This document shows, one piece after another, positions 6,958-15,900 of a stretch of DNA of 64,000 bases (position 1 is the stretch's first letter; each line of letters begins with the position of its first letter). Below the pieces are notes generated by a model. That model had not been told where the DNA came from. It saw nothing but the letters and a program-made list of their open reading frames with translations, and did no database searches. Source of the stretch: Methylotenera versatilis 7 (GTDB taxonomy: Bacteria > Pseudomonadota > Gammaproteobacteria > Burkholderiales > Methylophilaceae); contig NZ_JUGF01000002.1 in the NCBI RefSeq assembly GCF_000799165.1, positions 558,001 through 622,000 of the forward strand. The letters run 5' to 3'. The position numbers and the translations under genes were made by a program.

Positions 6958-7291
6958 ACTTAAAAAAGTGGTTAGGTGGATCACTAATTTATTTAGTGAT
7001 GATACAGAATATAGAGCCGTTCCATGTGAGGACCTTCCCGATACCTACGAGAAAAATGTGTTGTATTTAGTAGGTGAGAATAACGAATTTTGGCAAGCAG
7101 CGATGTTATGCCCATGTAAGTGTGGTGATCTAATTCAGCTGACATTAGATACCAAAGGTAAACCTAGGTGGCAAGTCAGTTTAAATAAAAGGAAGCAGCC
7201 TACATTGAGACCATCTGTGCATCGCAAGGTGAGTTGTAAGAGCCATTTTGTACTTAAGGATGGAAAAGTGATTTGGTGTACTTGGGATTAA
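6944..7291 (+). CDS. DUF6527-like Cys-rich protein of ubiquitin-like operon
   Basis: A 115-residue protein with a CPCKCGD cluster (Cys56, 58, 60) and a second cluster SCKSHF...IWC (Cys98, His101, Cys112) separated by a W-Q-V-x-PTLRPS strand region. This resembles the DUF6527 family of small predicted metal-binding domains that accompany prokaryotic ubiquitin-like operons. A zinc-bound treble-clef fold, and hence a RING/E3-like or adaptor role, is only inference. It begins inside the end of the E1/JAB gene (14-base overlap), so it is surely co-translated with it. The N-terminus has a short hydrophobic-basic helix (KKVVRWITNLF) that may be a peripheral membrane anchor. Confidence 0.68.
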   Translation: MIKNKLKKVVRWITNLFSDDTEYRAVPCEDLPDTYEKNVLYLVGENNEFWQAAMLCPCKCGDLIQLTLDTKGKPRWQVSLNKRKQPTLRPSVHRKVSCKSHFVLKDGKVIWCTWD

Positions 7292-7320
7292 TCAATTAAT
7301 AACAAATAAAGGAGTTAGTT

Positions 7321-7659
7321 ATGAAAGTTTTAGAATGGATTTTGAATGGGGTATTTAGTATTGCGAGTTTATGGGACAGAAGTCGTGATGAATTAGTAAA
7401 TCAACATAGAGCATATGAGAGAAATATTTTAGTTTACACGGCTATAGCAATGATATTTTTAGTCGTATCAATACTAATTTCTCCATTAGAAGTAATGTTG
7501 CCCACAGATGGGTTCAAGTATTTTACATATACAGTAGGTAGGTATTTTGGATTTGGAGCTTTAGCACTTGGGGCTTTTAGCTTTATAGCTTCATTGTGGA
7601 ATATGATTGAGTTATTGTATTTTCGCTATAAATATGGCATTAGCGAAAACAATAGATAG
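7321..7659 (+). CDS. Two-helix membrane protein of unknown function
   Basis: A 112-residue protein with two predicted transmembrane segments, about residues 38-58 (VYTAIAMIFLVVSILISPLEV) and 75-98 (FGFGALALGAFSFIASLW), and an amphipathic N-terminal helix. AAAGGAG lies in front of the ATG. It follows the DUF6527-like gene by 29 bp on the same strand and is probably part of the operon. A small membrane protein at the end of a defence-type operon could be a membrane-damaging effector or an anchor, but no family is recognised and the role is open. Confidence 0.6.
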   Translation: MKVLEWILNGVFSIASLWDRSRDELVNQHRAYERNILVYTAIAMIFLVVSILISPLEVMLPTDGFKYFTYTVGRYFGFGALALGAFSFIASLWNMIELLYFRYKYGISENNR

Positions 7660-7710
7660 CTGTCAAGGGGCATCAAAAGAATGAAAACGCCACAGTTTAT
7701 TAAGTAAATT

Positions 7711-8430
7711 ATGCCAATATCTTCTAAAGAAAAAAATCTGTGGTTCGAGTCTCTTCCAGGGAATGCATCATGGACCGCGCTTTGGAGTGGTTACGTTCTC
7801 TGTGACTGTAAGGCTATTCGTACTTTAGATGTTTGTTGTTTCGTCTGTCAACAGCCACCACCAAGCTTAGAGTCAGAAGAAATAATTTTAAAAAGTGGGA
7901 AGAAAGTAATTATTTCAGTTGCACTTCCCGGTGGTGAAGGACAGTATGAGGATTATATATTTATACAAATGATGCAGCGTGAATGGACTCGTTCAACAAG
8001 TGATAATGAACTTGAGGCTTTCCCAATGCTTAGAGAAATGTCGACTAAGGCCTCTGTTGTTTTACTTTATTGGACATATTTTGAAACTAGAATTGAACGT
8101 CTTTTAAAAATAGGATTAGATGGAGTACCTGAGTCTTTATCAAAGGACACGTTAAATAGATATTCTTCAATAGGTGTTCGCTTAGATAAATTTTATAAAG
8201 TTGTTTTTGATTCTACTTACTATAATGACCTTAAAATTTTAGGTTATGAACACTTGATTCCCCACATTACTAATGTTCAAAAAAAGAGAAATGAATTTAT
8301 TCATGGAAACCCACGTGCAATCGACGATAAACTTGTTTATTCGGTGGTAAAGAATCTTCAAGATGATCACGAGGCTTGGATAAAGATTTATAACAAATGT
8401 ATTTCTATAATTCGCAGTAGGATTATCTAG
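7711..8430 (+). CDS. Predicted HEPN-like protein with N-terminal Cys cluster
   Basis: A 239-residue protein, mostly helical. Near the C-terminus it carries KKRNEFIHGNP, which fits the Rx4H signature (Arg193, His198) of HEPN ribonuclease domains, preceded by long helices (about 105-190) as in that fold. The N-terminal 50 residues contain C31xC33 and C43xxC46, a possible zinc ribbon. HEPN proteins with this motif cleave RNA in toxin and antiphage systems, so it is a plausible effector for the operon 50 bp upstream. No good ribosome site precedes the ATG at 7711, so the start is uncertain. Fold assignment rests on one motif and helix content. Confidence 0.5.
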   Translation: MPISSKEKNLWFESLPGNASWTALWSGYVLCDCKAIRTLDVCCFVCQQPPPSLESEEIILKSGKKVIISVALPGGEGQYEDYIFIQMMQREWTRSTSDNELEAFPMLREMSTKASVVLLYWTYFETRIERLLKIGLDGVPESLSKDTLNRYSSIGVRLDKFYKVVFDSTYYNDLKILGYEHLIPHITNVQKKRNEFIHGNPRAIDDKLVYSVVKNLQDDHEAWIKIYNKCISIIRSRII

Positions 8431-8511
8431 AAAATTGAGACAAATTTACATGAATGTCTCTTTACTATACAGGTAACTCATTGATTTCGTGATGTTGGAA
8501 TATTGATATAA

Positions 8512-8556
8512 AAGAGAACCTACAAATTATGTAGTTTCCCAGTTGTAGGTTCTCTT
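8512..8556. repeat. 14-bp perfect inverted repeat after HEPN-like gene
   Basis: AAGAGAACCTACAA (8512-8525) and TTGTAGGTTCTCTT (8543-8556) are exact reverse complements around a 17-base loop. A weaker pair, GAGACA/TGTCTC, lies at 8437-8460. They probably end transcription of the operon before the stronger terminator at 8603, but they lack a long T run. Confidence 0.6.
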
Positions 8557-8602
8557 AAAAGTCTGAATAATTCCCAAATTATCATATTTTTAGAGAATTA
8601 AT

Positions 8603-8627
8603 AAAAAAGCCCGAAAGGGCTTTTTTT
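8603..8627. terminator. Rho-independent terminator (bidirectional)
   Basis: AGCCC, loop GAAA, GGGCT, flanked by runs of A on the left and T on the right, so it can stop both the operon from the left and the methyltransferase gene from the right. Confidence 0.88.
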
Positions 8628-8651
8628 GTTTTGAATAAATATATGTCCGAG

Positions 8652-8674
8652 TTCGGCCCAAAGCGGACGGTCAT
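8652..8674. repeat. Single copy of CGGCCCAAAGC intergenic motif
   Basis: TTCGGCCCAAAGCGGAC followed by GGTCAT closely matches the right arm of the hairpin at 12807-12849 (TTCGGCCCAAAGCAGCC then ACTCAT). A mutated left-arm-like piece (GTCCGCTATGGG) lies beside the IS30 at about 16813-16824. It appears to be a dispersed intergenic element of the accessory region, of unknown function. Confidence 0.45.
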
Positions 8675-8716
8675 CAGCAGTAGTGTAAAAGACGTATTGT
8701 CAGGCGGTAATTGAAC

Positions 8717-9388
8717 TCAGGCATACGCTACCCATCCGCGAAATGCTAGGCCTACGTAGAAGATATTAATGTTGGAGAAGCCAGCTTTTCGCATGAGTTC
8801 TTCATCTTGCTCTGGCGTAAGAATGGGTAATTGTTTACCAATTGCCGCCGCTGCCGCTCTAGCCTGCTCAGAATCTACTCCAGATGATATGGCAAACGCA
8901 GCACATCTAGACAACCATAGTTCACGCTCGGCAGGATTATCTGGAATGCTGTAATGCATTGCCACAAAAACTCCGCCAGGCTTCAATCGTGCATGAATTT
9001 CACACAATGTTCTCAAGCGTTCAGTTTCTGTAGTGAAGTGCAGCGTCAATAGACAAGACGCCGCATCGAACGGGCCCTGAGGAGCTGCTTCGGCATAACC
9101 TTGATGTAGTTGAACGCGAGAGGCCAGCGGTCCAAGAACCGTCCTCGCAAGACTCAACATTTCGGTGGAGGGATCAACGCCATCAAATTGCCAGCTCGGG
9201 TTCGACTGTGCGAAGAACTTAAGTTCCATGCCCCCGCCAGCACCAACCACCAACACGCGCCCATTCGGTGGTGTGCGCTCAGCCAATAGTAGGGCTGACA
9301 TACGATGTAAGTCATTCAAGCCGGGTACACGTCGGATCGCGTTTTCTGCGTAATTGGCAATTGCCTTGGTATCTGAGAAGGATGACAT
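8717..9388 (-). CDS. Class I SAM-dependent methyltransferase
   Basis: A 223-residue Rossmann-fold methyltransferase. Motif I is VLVVGAGGGMEL (about residues 45-56), followed by FDGVDPSTEMLSLAR (acidic ribose-binding Asp) and the motif IV/post-I region FDAASCLLTLHF, then LKPGGVFVAMHY. This is the layout of small Methyltransf_25-type enzymes acting on small molecules; the substrate cannot be told. It is noticeably richer in G+C than the operon on its left and stands alone on the minus strand, consistent with separate acquisition. The upstream region (9389-9807) holds its promoter and that of the divergent DUF2946-like gene. Confidence 0.85.
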   Translation of the reverse strand: MSSFSDTKAIANYAENAIRRVPGLNDLHRMSALLLAERTPPNGRVLVVGAGGGMELKFFAQSNPSWQFDGVDPSTEMLSLARTVLGPLASRVQLHQGYAEAAPQGPFDAASCLLTLHFTTETERLRTLCEIHARLKPGGVFVAMHYSIPDNPAERELWLSRCAAFAISSGVDSEQARAAAAAIGKQLPILTPEQDEELMRKAGFSNINIFYVGLAFRGWVAYA

Positions 9389-9807
9389 GCTGTGTTACCT
9401 AAAGGTTGATGTACTACACAAGAGATACTTACTAGTTAATATAGGGACCTATAGTCTCTGTATTGGAATATCCATATGTAATGGACAAAGATTAGTTTAA
9501 TTGTAATTGAAGAGTTGCGTTTATTGGAAGTTTATACATCTGACGTATGTCTCGGACATATTTACATAAGTTCAGTAAAAGACAATAACGGCCCGAAGTG
9601 TTCTCATCTGCGTATTCTGTTAGCTTAAAACAACAGTCTGGTCGTCGTTGACCAATTAATTGAGAATACGTGGTTAATCTAACCAGAAGAGACCACGGAT
9701 TTTATCTAATGAGATATTAGTCGTATTTAAATTATGATGAGATCACATTGATTTATGCAACAGTGTTGCATATACTCACGATTCTTTCGTACTTGATTGT
9801 TGAGTTG
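9389..9807. other. Non-coding gap between divergent genes
   Basis: No gene seen. An 8-base inverted pair CGTATTCT (about 9613) and AGAATACG (about 9663) and a small palindrome ATGTC-TCG-GACAT near 9547 occur. I found no convincing Fur box before the receptor operon. Confidence 0.4.
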
Positions 9808-10158
9808 ATGTTTTATCGTCGTCTAACGCTGTGGTTGCTGCTAATTGTTGTCGGGTTCAACTCTACAATTGGCCTTCCTATGCATGAAGCGATGCATGTA
9901 GGCAGTGAAACTGCAGATCATTCGCTTTTAATGGCTTCTGACTTGCCAGTAAATGCTCATCAGGACTTTATAGATACCGAAGCCTGCGCATTTTGCTACG
10001 CGTATACTCACCTTTTTCAAGTATTCATTTCATTAGAGTTGCACATCTCTTCCCATGAGATGGCATCGTTACATTACGCTGCTTCTCGCTGCGAGCTACT
10101 CTCCAGTCTCTGGCTTGCCTATTCTTCAGGGTGCGACCCGCCCACAGCAATCGTCTAA
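9808..10158 (+). CDS. DUF2946-like small secreted/membrane protein
   Basis: About 116 residues. A hydrophobic N-terminal segment (LTLWLLLIVVGFNSTIGLP) acts as signal or anchor, followed by a short region with the HEAMHV and EACAFCYAY motifs, i.e. His and a CxxC-like pair. Short proteins of this pattern (DUF2946) often precede TonB-dependent receptor genes and are suspected to handle metal. The receptor gene starts 113 bp downstream on the same strand, in keeping with that. I chose the ATG at 9808 because the hydrophobic segment then begins where a signal peptide should. A TTG at 9748 would add 20 residues. Confidence 0.55.
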   Translation: MFYRRLTLWLLLIVVGFNSTIGLPMHEAMHVGSETADHSLLMASDLPVNAHQDFIDTEACAFCYAYTHLFQVFISLELHISSHEMASLHYAASRCELLSSLWLAYSSGCDPPTAIV

Positions 10159-10271
10159 CGCAGCCAATCTGGTTGCCTTCACAATCTTCGTAGCTCTTAA
10201 ATGCACGCTACGCTTATCACTACTTGCGTCATGTCACTTTGCTTGGACATGGCTTTACTTAGATTGCAATT

Positions 10272-12581
10272 ATGAAATCAAATTATTCCGTTGGATACTC
10301 GGTGAGCCTATCGCTCGCATTCACTATTTTTTCAACTTTCGCCAGTACGGCGTACGCCCAAAGCGCGCAACCAATTGAGGGTCAGCATCCATTAGGACAA
10401 GACTCTCAAGGAACGTTAACAGACAACAATCAACCAGCACGAAGAGACGATATTGATGCAGATGCTGAGCAACTGCAGCACTTGCCAATGATCAATGTGA
10501 AAGGCGTTTCTGAGATATCTACCGTTACTGAAGGAAGCAATTCCTACACATCGCCGAGGCTTACTGTTGGCAGCAAAATTCCACAATCAATCCGGCAAAC
10601 GCCACAATCGGTAAGTGTGATTACCCAGCAGCGTTTGCAGGATCAAAATCTGACCAATCTGGATGCTGCACTTGGGCAATCCACCGGTATTACAGTGAAT
10701 AACACTTCGAACCGATCTTCGAGCCTTTTTGCGCGTGGATTTTTAGTTACCAATGTCCAAATTGATGGTGTCCCACTTGCCTTGCCGACTAATAATTATG
10801 GCTTTGACACACCCGATTTGGCAATCTATGATCATGTCGAAGTGCTACGTGGCTCAGCAGGATTACTGAATGGTGCGGGCACGCCAGGAGCGGTGATTGG
10901 GCTCACTCGCAAGCGTCCAACATTAGAAAATCAATTCAACGTAAATACAACCTATGGCTCATGGAATAATATGCGAGTGGAGATTGACGGGAGTGCGTTA
11001 CTGAATGCGGACGGATCATTACGCGCTCGTGGGGTTGTAGTACAGGAAGATCGCGATTTCTTTTATGACATCGCTGAGCAAAAGAAAACGCTCATGTATG
11101 GTGTGATTGAGTACGATTTTTCAAACCAAACGCGGTTCACTTTTGGTGCTAGCCATCAAGATCTGACTGGTGTGCCAATGAACGGTACGAATATGCCTCG
11201 ATATAACGATGGTGCAAACCTTAAATTACCACGCTCAACATTCCTTGGTGCTGCATGGAACCGAGAAGAAGCCGAAAATACCGAACTTTTTGGAGAGATG
11301 GAACATCGTTTTGGGAGTGATTGGAAACTCAAAACTGGCGCAACACGAACCTTATCGGAAACCGATTCAAAGATTGGTTTTCTTCTCGGTGCTATCGACC
11401 CCGTAACTAAATCGGGTTCTTTTCAACGCGGAAACGCAGTTAAGGCCGAAGTTGAGCGTCAGGGTCTGGATGCGGTCTTAAGTGGCAGTTTCGAAGCGCT
11501 CGGACAACGGCATGAAGTCGTGCTGGGCATGAATCGGTCAGAGCACCGGTATCAGTCCGACATCGTCAGTCTGTATCCTGCGCCCTATAGGCCAGTGGAT
11601 ATTTTTAATTATGATCCGCGTGCAGTACCGGAACCTATCACGCCAGCATCTACCAACGGTGCCAACGAACAAAACACGATACAGACCGGGGTATACGGCA
11701 CGTTACGCCTTAAAATTGCTGATCCAGTCAGTTTGATTTTAGGCGCGCGCGACAGTCACTGGAAGTTTAAACAGCAGAATCTTATGACAAACAGGGTTGT
11801 AAGCAACTATAGCGATCAAGCAATTACCCCTTTTGCAGGATTAGTTGTAGACTTGAATAAAACTTGGTCGGCATACGCTAGTTATGCTGATGTATTCCAA
11901 GTGCAAAACAGTTTCATGTTCAATGGTCAGCGTCTTGAACCAATCACTGGCGTGAATTACGAAGTTGGCTTGAAAGGTGAATTGTTTAATAATCTGCTTA
12001 ATACATCTTTTGCTATTTTTCATATTGATCGTAAGAACGTCGCTCAGCGCGACACCATCAATACAAGTCCAACAGCATGTAATGGATTAGCATGTTACGT
12101 TGCTGGCGGTGAAACGCAAAGCCAGGGATTTGAAGCCGAAGTGAGCGGCGCGCTTACTCAGAACTGGAATTTATTTGCCGGTTATACCTTCAACACGACA
12201 AAATACGTTCGCGATAGAACCATCACTGGGGCACCAAGCATTAACGAGGGCGAACCGTTGACGGCTTGGGTACCTGAACATATTTTTCGTTTATGGACCA
12301 CCTATCAATTACCAGGGGAACTTAATAAATGGAGTATAGGTGGTGGCGTCAATGCTCAAACATCTTTCTACCGAGTACTCAATGGCAATCGAATGGAACA
12401 GGGAGGATATGCGCTTTGGAATGCGCGTGCTGCATACCGTATTGATGAGAACTGGACGGTCGCTGCGACTTTGAATAATGTGTTCGATAAGACATATTAT
12501 TCGCGCTTCAATTTACTAGATCAAGGAAATATGTACGGCGAGCCGCGAAACTTTATGTTGTCATTACGTGGGAAGTTTTAA
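10272..12581 (+). CDS. TonB-dependent siderophore receptor
   Basis: A 769-residue outer-membrane receptor for ferric-siderophore-type ligands. It has a cleavable signal peptide (ending ASTAYAQ), a plug domain (about 95-215: RQTPQSVSVITQQRLQDQNL, LFARGFLVTNVQIDGVPL, VEVLRGSAGLLNGAG), then a 22-strand-type barrel closing with FMLSLRGKF, whose terminal phenylalanine is the BAM signal. There is no N-terminal signalling (secretin/STN) domain, so it is not a transducer of the FecA/FpvA kind. Length is normal. It follows the DUF2946-like gene. Iron regulation is expected for the family, but I could not point to a Fur site. Confidence 0.9.
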   Translation: MKSNYSVGYSVSLSLAFTIFSTFASTAYAQSAQPIEGQHPLGQDSQGTLTDNNQPARRDDIDADAEQLQHLPMINVKGVSEISTVTEGSNSYTSPRLTVGSKIPQSIRQTPQSVSVITQQRLQDQNLTNLDAALGQSTGITVNNTSNRSSSLFARGFLVTNVQIDGVPLALPTNNYGFDTPDLAIYDHVEVLRGSAGLLNGAGTPGAVIGLTRKRPTLENQFNVNTTYGSWNNMRVEIDGSALLNADGSLRARGVVVQEDRDFFYDIAEQKKTLMYGVIEYDFSNQTRFTFGASHQDLTGVPMNGTNMPRYNDGANLKLPRSTFLGAAWNREEAENTELFGEMEHRFGSDWKLKTGATRTLSETDSKIGFLLGAIDPVTKSGSFQRGNAVKAEVERQGLDAVLSGSFEALGQRHEVVLGMNRSEHRYQSDIVSLYPAPYRPVDIFNYDPRAVPEPITPASTNGANEQNTIQTGVYGTLRLKIADPVSLILGARDSHWKFKQQNLMTNRVVSNYSDQAITPFAGLVVDLNKTWSAYASYADVFQVQNSFMFNGQRLEPITGVNYEVGLKGELFNNLLNTSFAIFHIDRKNVAQRDTINTSPTACNGLACYVAGGETQSQGFEAEVSGALTQNWNLFAGYTFNTTKYVRDRTITGAPSINEGEPLTAWVPEHIFRLWTTYQLPGELNKWSIGGGVNAQTSFYRVLNGNRMEQGGYALWNARAAYRIDENWTVAATLNNVFDKTYYSRFNLLDQGNMYGEPRNFMLSLRGKF

Positions 12582-12806
12582 CATTTGTTCATTCACTGAT
12601 TATTTACTTAAACTTTTACCAAATTGAGTTGAACATCTATGTGTTGAAAAGGTTTTAAAAGGTCAAACTCTTAAAATGTTTATGGTTACACACCTTCAGT
12701 GTCGTAGATGCATACGACTTACAGTTTAGTGAAAGTTTGCAAGAACACTCTTAATCTTCTTGCATCGGGATATTTGATTGCACCTTAATATTTAAACTAT
12801 AAATGT

Positions 12807-12849
12807 CTGCTTTGGGTCGCTTGATGTCGTATATTTCGGCCCAAAGCAG
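12807..12849. repeat. Intergenic hairpin with CTGCTTTGGGTCG arms
   Basis: CTGCTTTGGGTCG (12807-12819) pairs with CGGCCCAAAGCAG (12837-12849) with one wobble position. It lies in the 361-bp non-coding gap (12582-12942) between the receptor and the autotransporter. Related single arms occur at 8652 and next to the IS30 element near 16813, suggesting a dispersed element. Confidence 0.6.
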
Positions 12850-12886
12850 CCACTCATCTCAATTTAATAATTATAGTAATACCTAT

Positions 12887-12913
12887 AAAAAAGCCCCAAT
12901 CAAGGGGCTTTTA
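12887..12913. terminator. Rho-independent terminator (bidirectional)
   Basis: AAAAGCCCC, loop AATCAA, GGGGCTTTT, serving the converging receptor and autotransporter genes. Confidence 0.88.
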
Positions 12914-12942
12914 ACTAGCATCTAATCAGCGGAACCAATTAA

Positions 12943-15900
12943 TTAAAAATCAACCCGCACGCCTACATTGCCTCCCCAAACATCTGCAGAAGCACTGGTC
13001 AAACCTTTCTCGTAACTCAGGCTGGCAAAGACAGATGAGTTGAGTCCAAGTCGGGCATTCAGACCGCCACCCAATTGCAGACTAGTACCCATTGATTCCG
13101 AATCAAATCTGACATTGCTAGCAGTGATGCTGCCATCGCTGAGGAATTCATGTAACAGGTTAGCTTCAATATAAGGTGTCCACTGTCTGTCAATGTTAGT
13201 GGTGATGGTTTTCAGCATACGTCCGCCAAATCGCCCACGTAAGCTTTCCCCACCATTTAAGTCGACATCAATGCGGTCGACATCTGTAAATTTGTCAAAA
13301 CGGATGCGTTGGTAAGTCAGTTGTGCTTGTGGCTCTAAGATTAAGCCGTTGCCCATATCAAATGGATAGCCGCCTTCCAGTGACAGTCCCCAGCCCCAGC
13401 CTTTTGGGTCGCCAGTTTCACCGCGTTGGCTGGTGGTTATTTCGGAGGTGTAGCGCGTGCCCTGTGCTACCGCATCTAGATACCAACCAGTAGCGGCTTG
13501 GTAGGTTGAGGTAAGTGCGAGTGTCGTACCACGTAGATCAACCTTGGCACTGGATTCATCAGCATTCAGTTTGGAGCCACCAATGCTTAAGGCGCCGCCG
13601 ATGCGTAGTTCAGCACCATCGGCCATATCACGCCCAAACAGATTGCCGCCCGCCTGCACGTACCAGATGTCTTGATCGTAGCCTGATGCACTGTTGCCTG
13701 AGACATCATTGCTGGAACCTTGCGTTCTTAAGAAGACTTCTTTACTGCGTTCTGTGTTGCCGATTTTATTCTGCTGGGTGGCTGTTTCACGAAGTTCTCC
13801 CAGTCGTTTGTGTACAGAATCAAGCAGAGATGCGCCATAGCGCACTGCGCCAGTTGGCATGGCTTGATAGCCTGCAACCTGTGGTACTGCAACGGGTTTG
13901 CCGCTGCTATCAATTAGTGACTGTAAACGGTAATCCCAGAATGGGACGGCACCCAATAAAGGATCAATCTCACCTGCTGCAGAAGCAGTAGGATCGAATG
14001 CGTTTAATGTGTACTGGAATGCGCCAACGGCAGCGTAGCCACCTGCCAGTTGGAATGTACTTACTGAGCTGGTACCACCTACTTGGATAATGGAGATGCC
14101 ATCAGTGTTGCTTGTGCCAGTCCCTGCGCCAGAACCGCCAGTGTTGATGACATTGACTATTGTATTGCCAGTGGCATTGCCGGTAATGAGCAAGCGATCA
14201 GCTGGTGAACCGCTGCCAGCCAGTACGGCTTCCATCTCCAGTACACCACCGCTGCCCGTGTAGTTACCTGCTACCAGCAGTGTGCCGATGGAGTTGCCGG
14301 GTGCGATGGTACCGCCAGCAAAGTTTGTGGTGTCGCCGACTTGCCCTGTGCCTTGCAGGCGTCCGCCATTGACATTCATCGTGCCGCCCAAGATGCCGTT
14401 CACGGAAAGTGTGCCAGCGTTGACATTGGTGGTGCCGGTAAAGCCGCTGCTGTTACCAGTCAGCATAGTTAAGCCTGAGCCGTTTTGGTTGATTTTGCCT
14501 AAGCCAGATATGATTCCAGCATAGTCGTACTGATTCGAACGGTTGAAGATGAGTGTGCCATCGTTGGCGACATCACCGACGATGCTGCCAGTAGTTCCGC
14601 CATTCCCTAATTGCAAGGTGCCTGCGGTGATTGTAGTACCACCGGTGTATGTGTTAGTGCCGCTGAGTGTGGTGACACCACTGCCAACCTGCGCCACCGA
14701 ACCACTACCAGATATGTCACCTGCAATCGCCATATCATTTGAGCGATTGATTACCAGAGCACCGTTGTTGAGCAATGATCCGGAGACGATACCACCCGCC
14801 GTACCGCCATTACCTAATTGTAGGGTACCTGCAGCGATTGTCGTGCCACCTGCGTAAGTGTTGTCCGCGGTGAACACCAGTGTACCATCGCCAAGCTTGG
14901 TCAATCCACCCGCGCCAGTGATGACAGAACTGATGGTGAAAATGTTCGCGGCATCATCGATGTCGATACCGCCCCCGCCAGTAGCCATCGTCATAGCACG
15001 GCTGGTGCCACTATACGCAGTACCGGTGACTTCCAGTGTGCCACCATTGAAGGTTAGTCCACCAGACGCCGCACCGAGATTGCCGTCTGCTGACACAGAG
15101 AGAATTCCCTCGTACAGAGTCCAAGGAGTCACCGCAGTCGTCGTACCAGTCAATGTCCAAGTGCTAGAACCAAGCTTGTGATAGGCACCAAAACCCCTGT
15201 ACTGCACAGCCGCGCCAATTTGCGCCACATCAAAGCTGGCGTTGGTGCTACCGCCCAGCGCCAGTGTATCTGTTGCTCCGCCAAGAACATTGCCGATAAT
15301 CGACGAATTGGAGCGTAATTCCAGCAGGTTATTACCGCCGCTGAACGAGACGGCGGTGGTATTGAGAAGTCCGTTAGATCGAGTTCCACCTATAATATTG
15401 CCATCGTTGATGATGACAGCGCTACCCGCACCCACCACGCCCACACCACCATTGACGGCGGTACTGCCACTACTGCCGCCGGTGATCGTGCCATAGTTCT
15501 CCAAGGTGGCGCCTGAAACATTCGCGCCGGCGCCGCCAGTACTAGCCGGCCCGCCGCCGGGAAGGCTGACGGTGCCTTGGCCGCCGGTAATGATGGCTCC
15601 TGTCCGATTGATCAGCCCAGCATCGCCCCGAAGAGTGAGACCAGTACCACCTGGACCTGCGCCTGCCGAGCCGCCCTGATTGGCGCCGCGCCCGCCGGTG
15701 CCGCCGACGATGTTGCCGCTGTTGGAATGGGTGCCGCCGGTCAGCGCTGCCCCCGTACCACCACCACCACCCCAGCTGTTATCCGCGCCAGAAGGACTAT
15801 TGATGTTGCTGCCTCCCTCCCCACCGCGAACGACGCCCAGGTTGTCGAGACTGCCGCCGGTCATCACAAGGCCAGTACCGCCGCCGCCCGAAGAGCGACT

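Noticed and set aside
7741-7760. GGTTCGAGTC like a tRNA T-loop
   Set aside because: The flanking bases do not pair and no acceptor or anticodon arms can be drawn; it lies inside the HEPN-like gene.
10055-10378. Plus-strand frame overlapping the DUF2946-like and receptor genes
   Set aside because: It bridges two well-supported genes in a different frame, shows no domain, and its sequence is explained by both neighbours.
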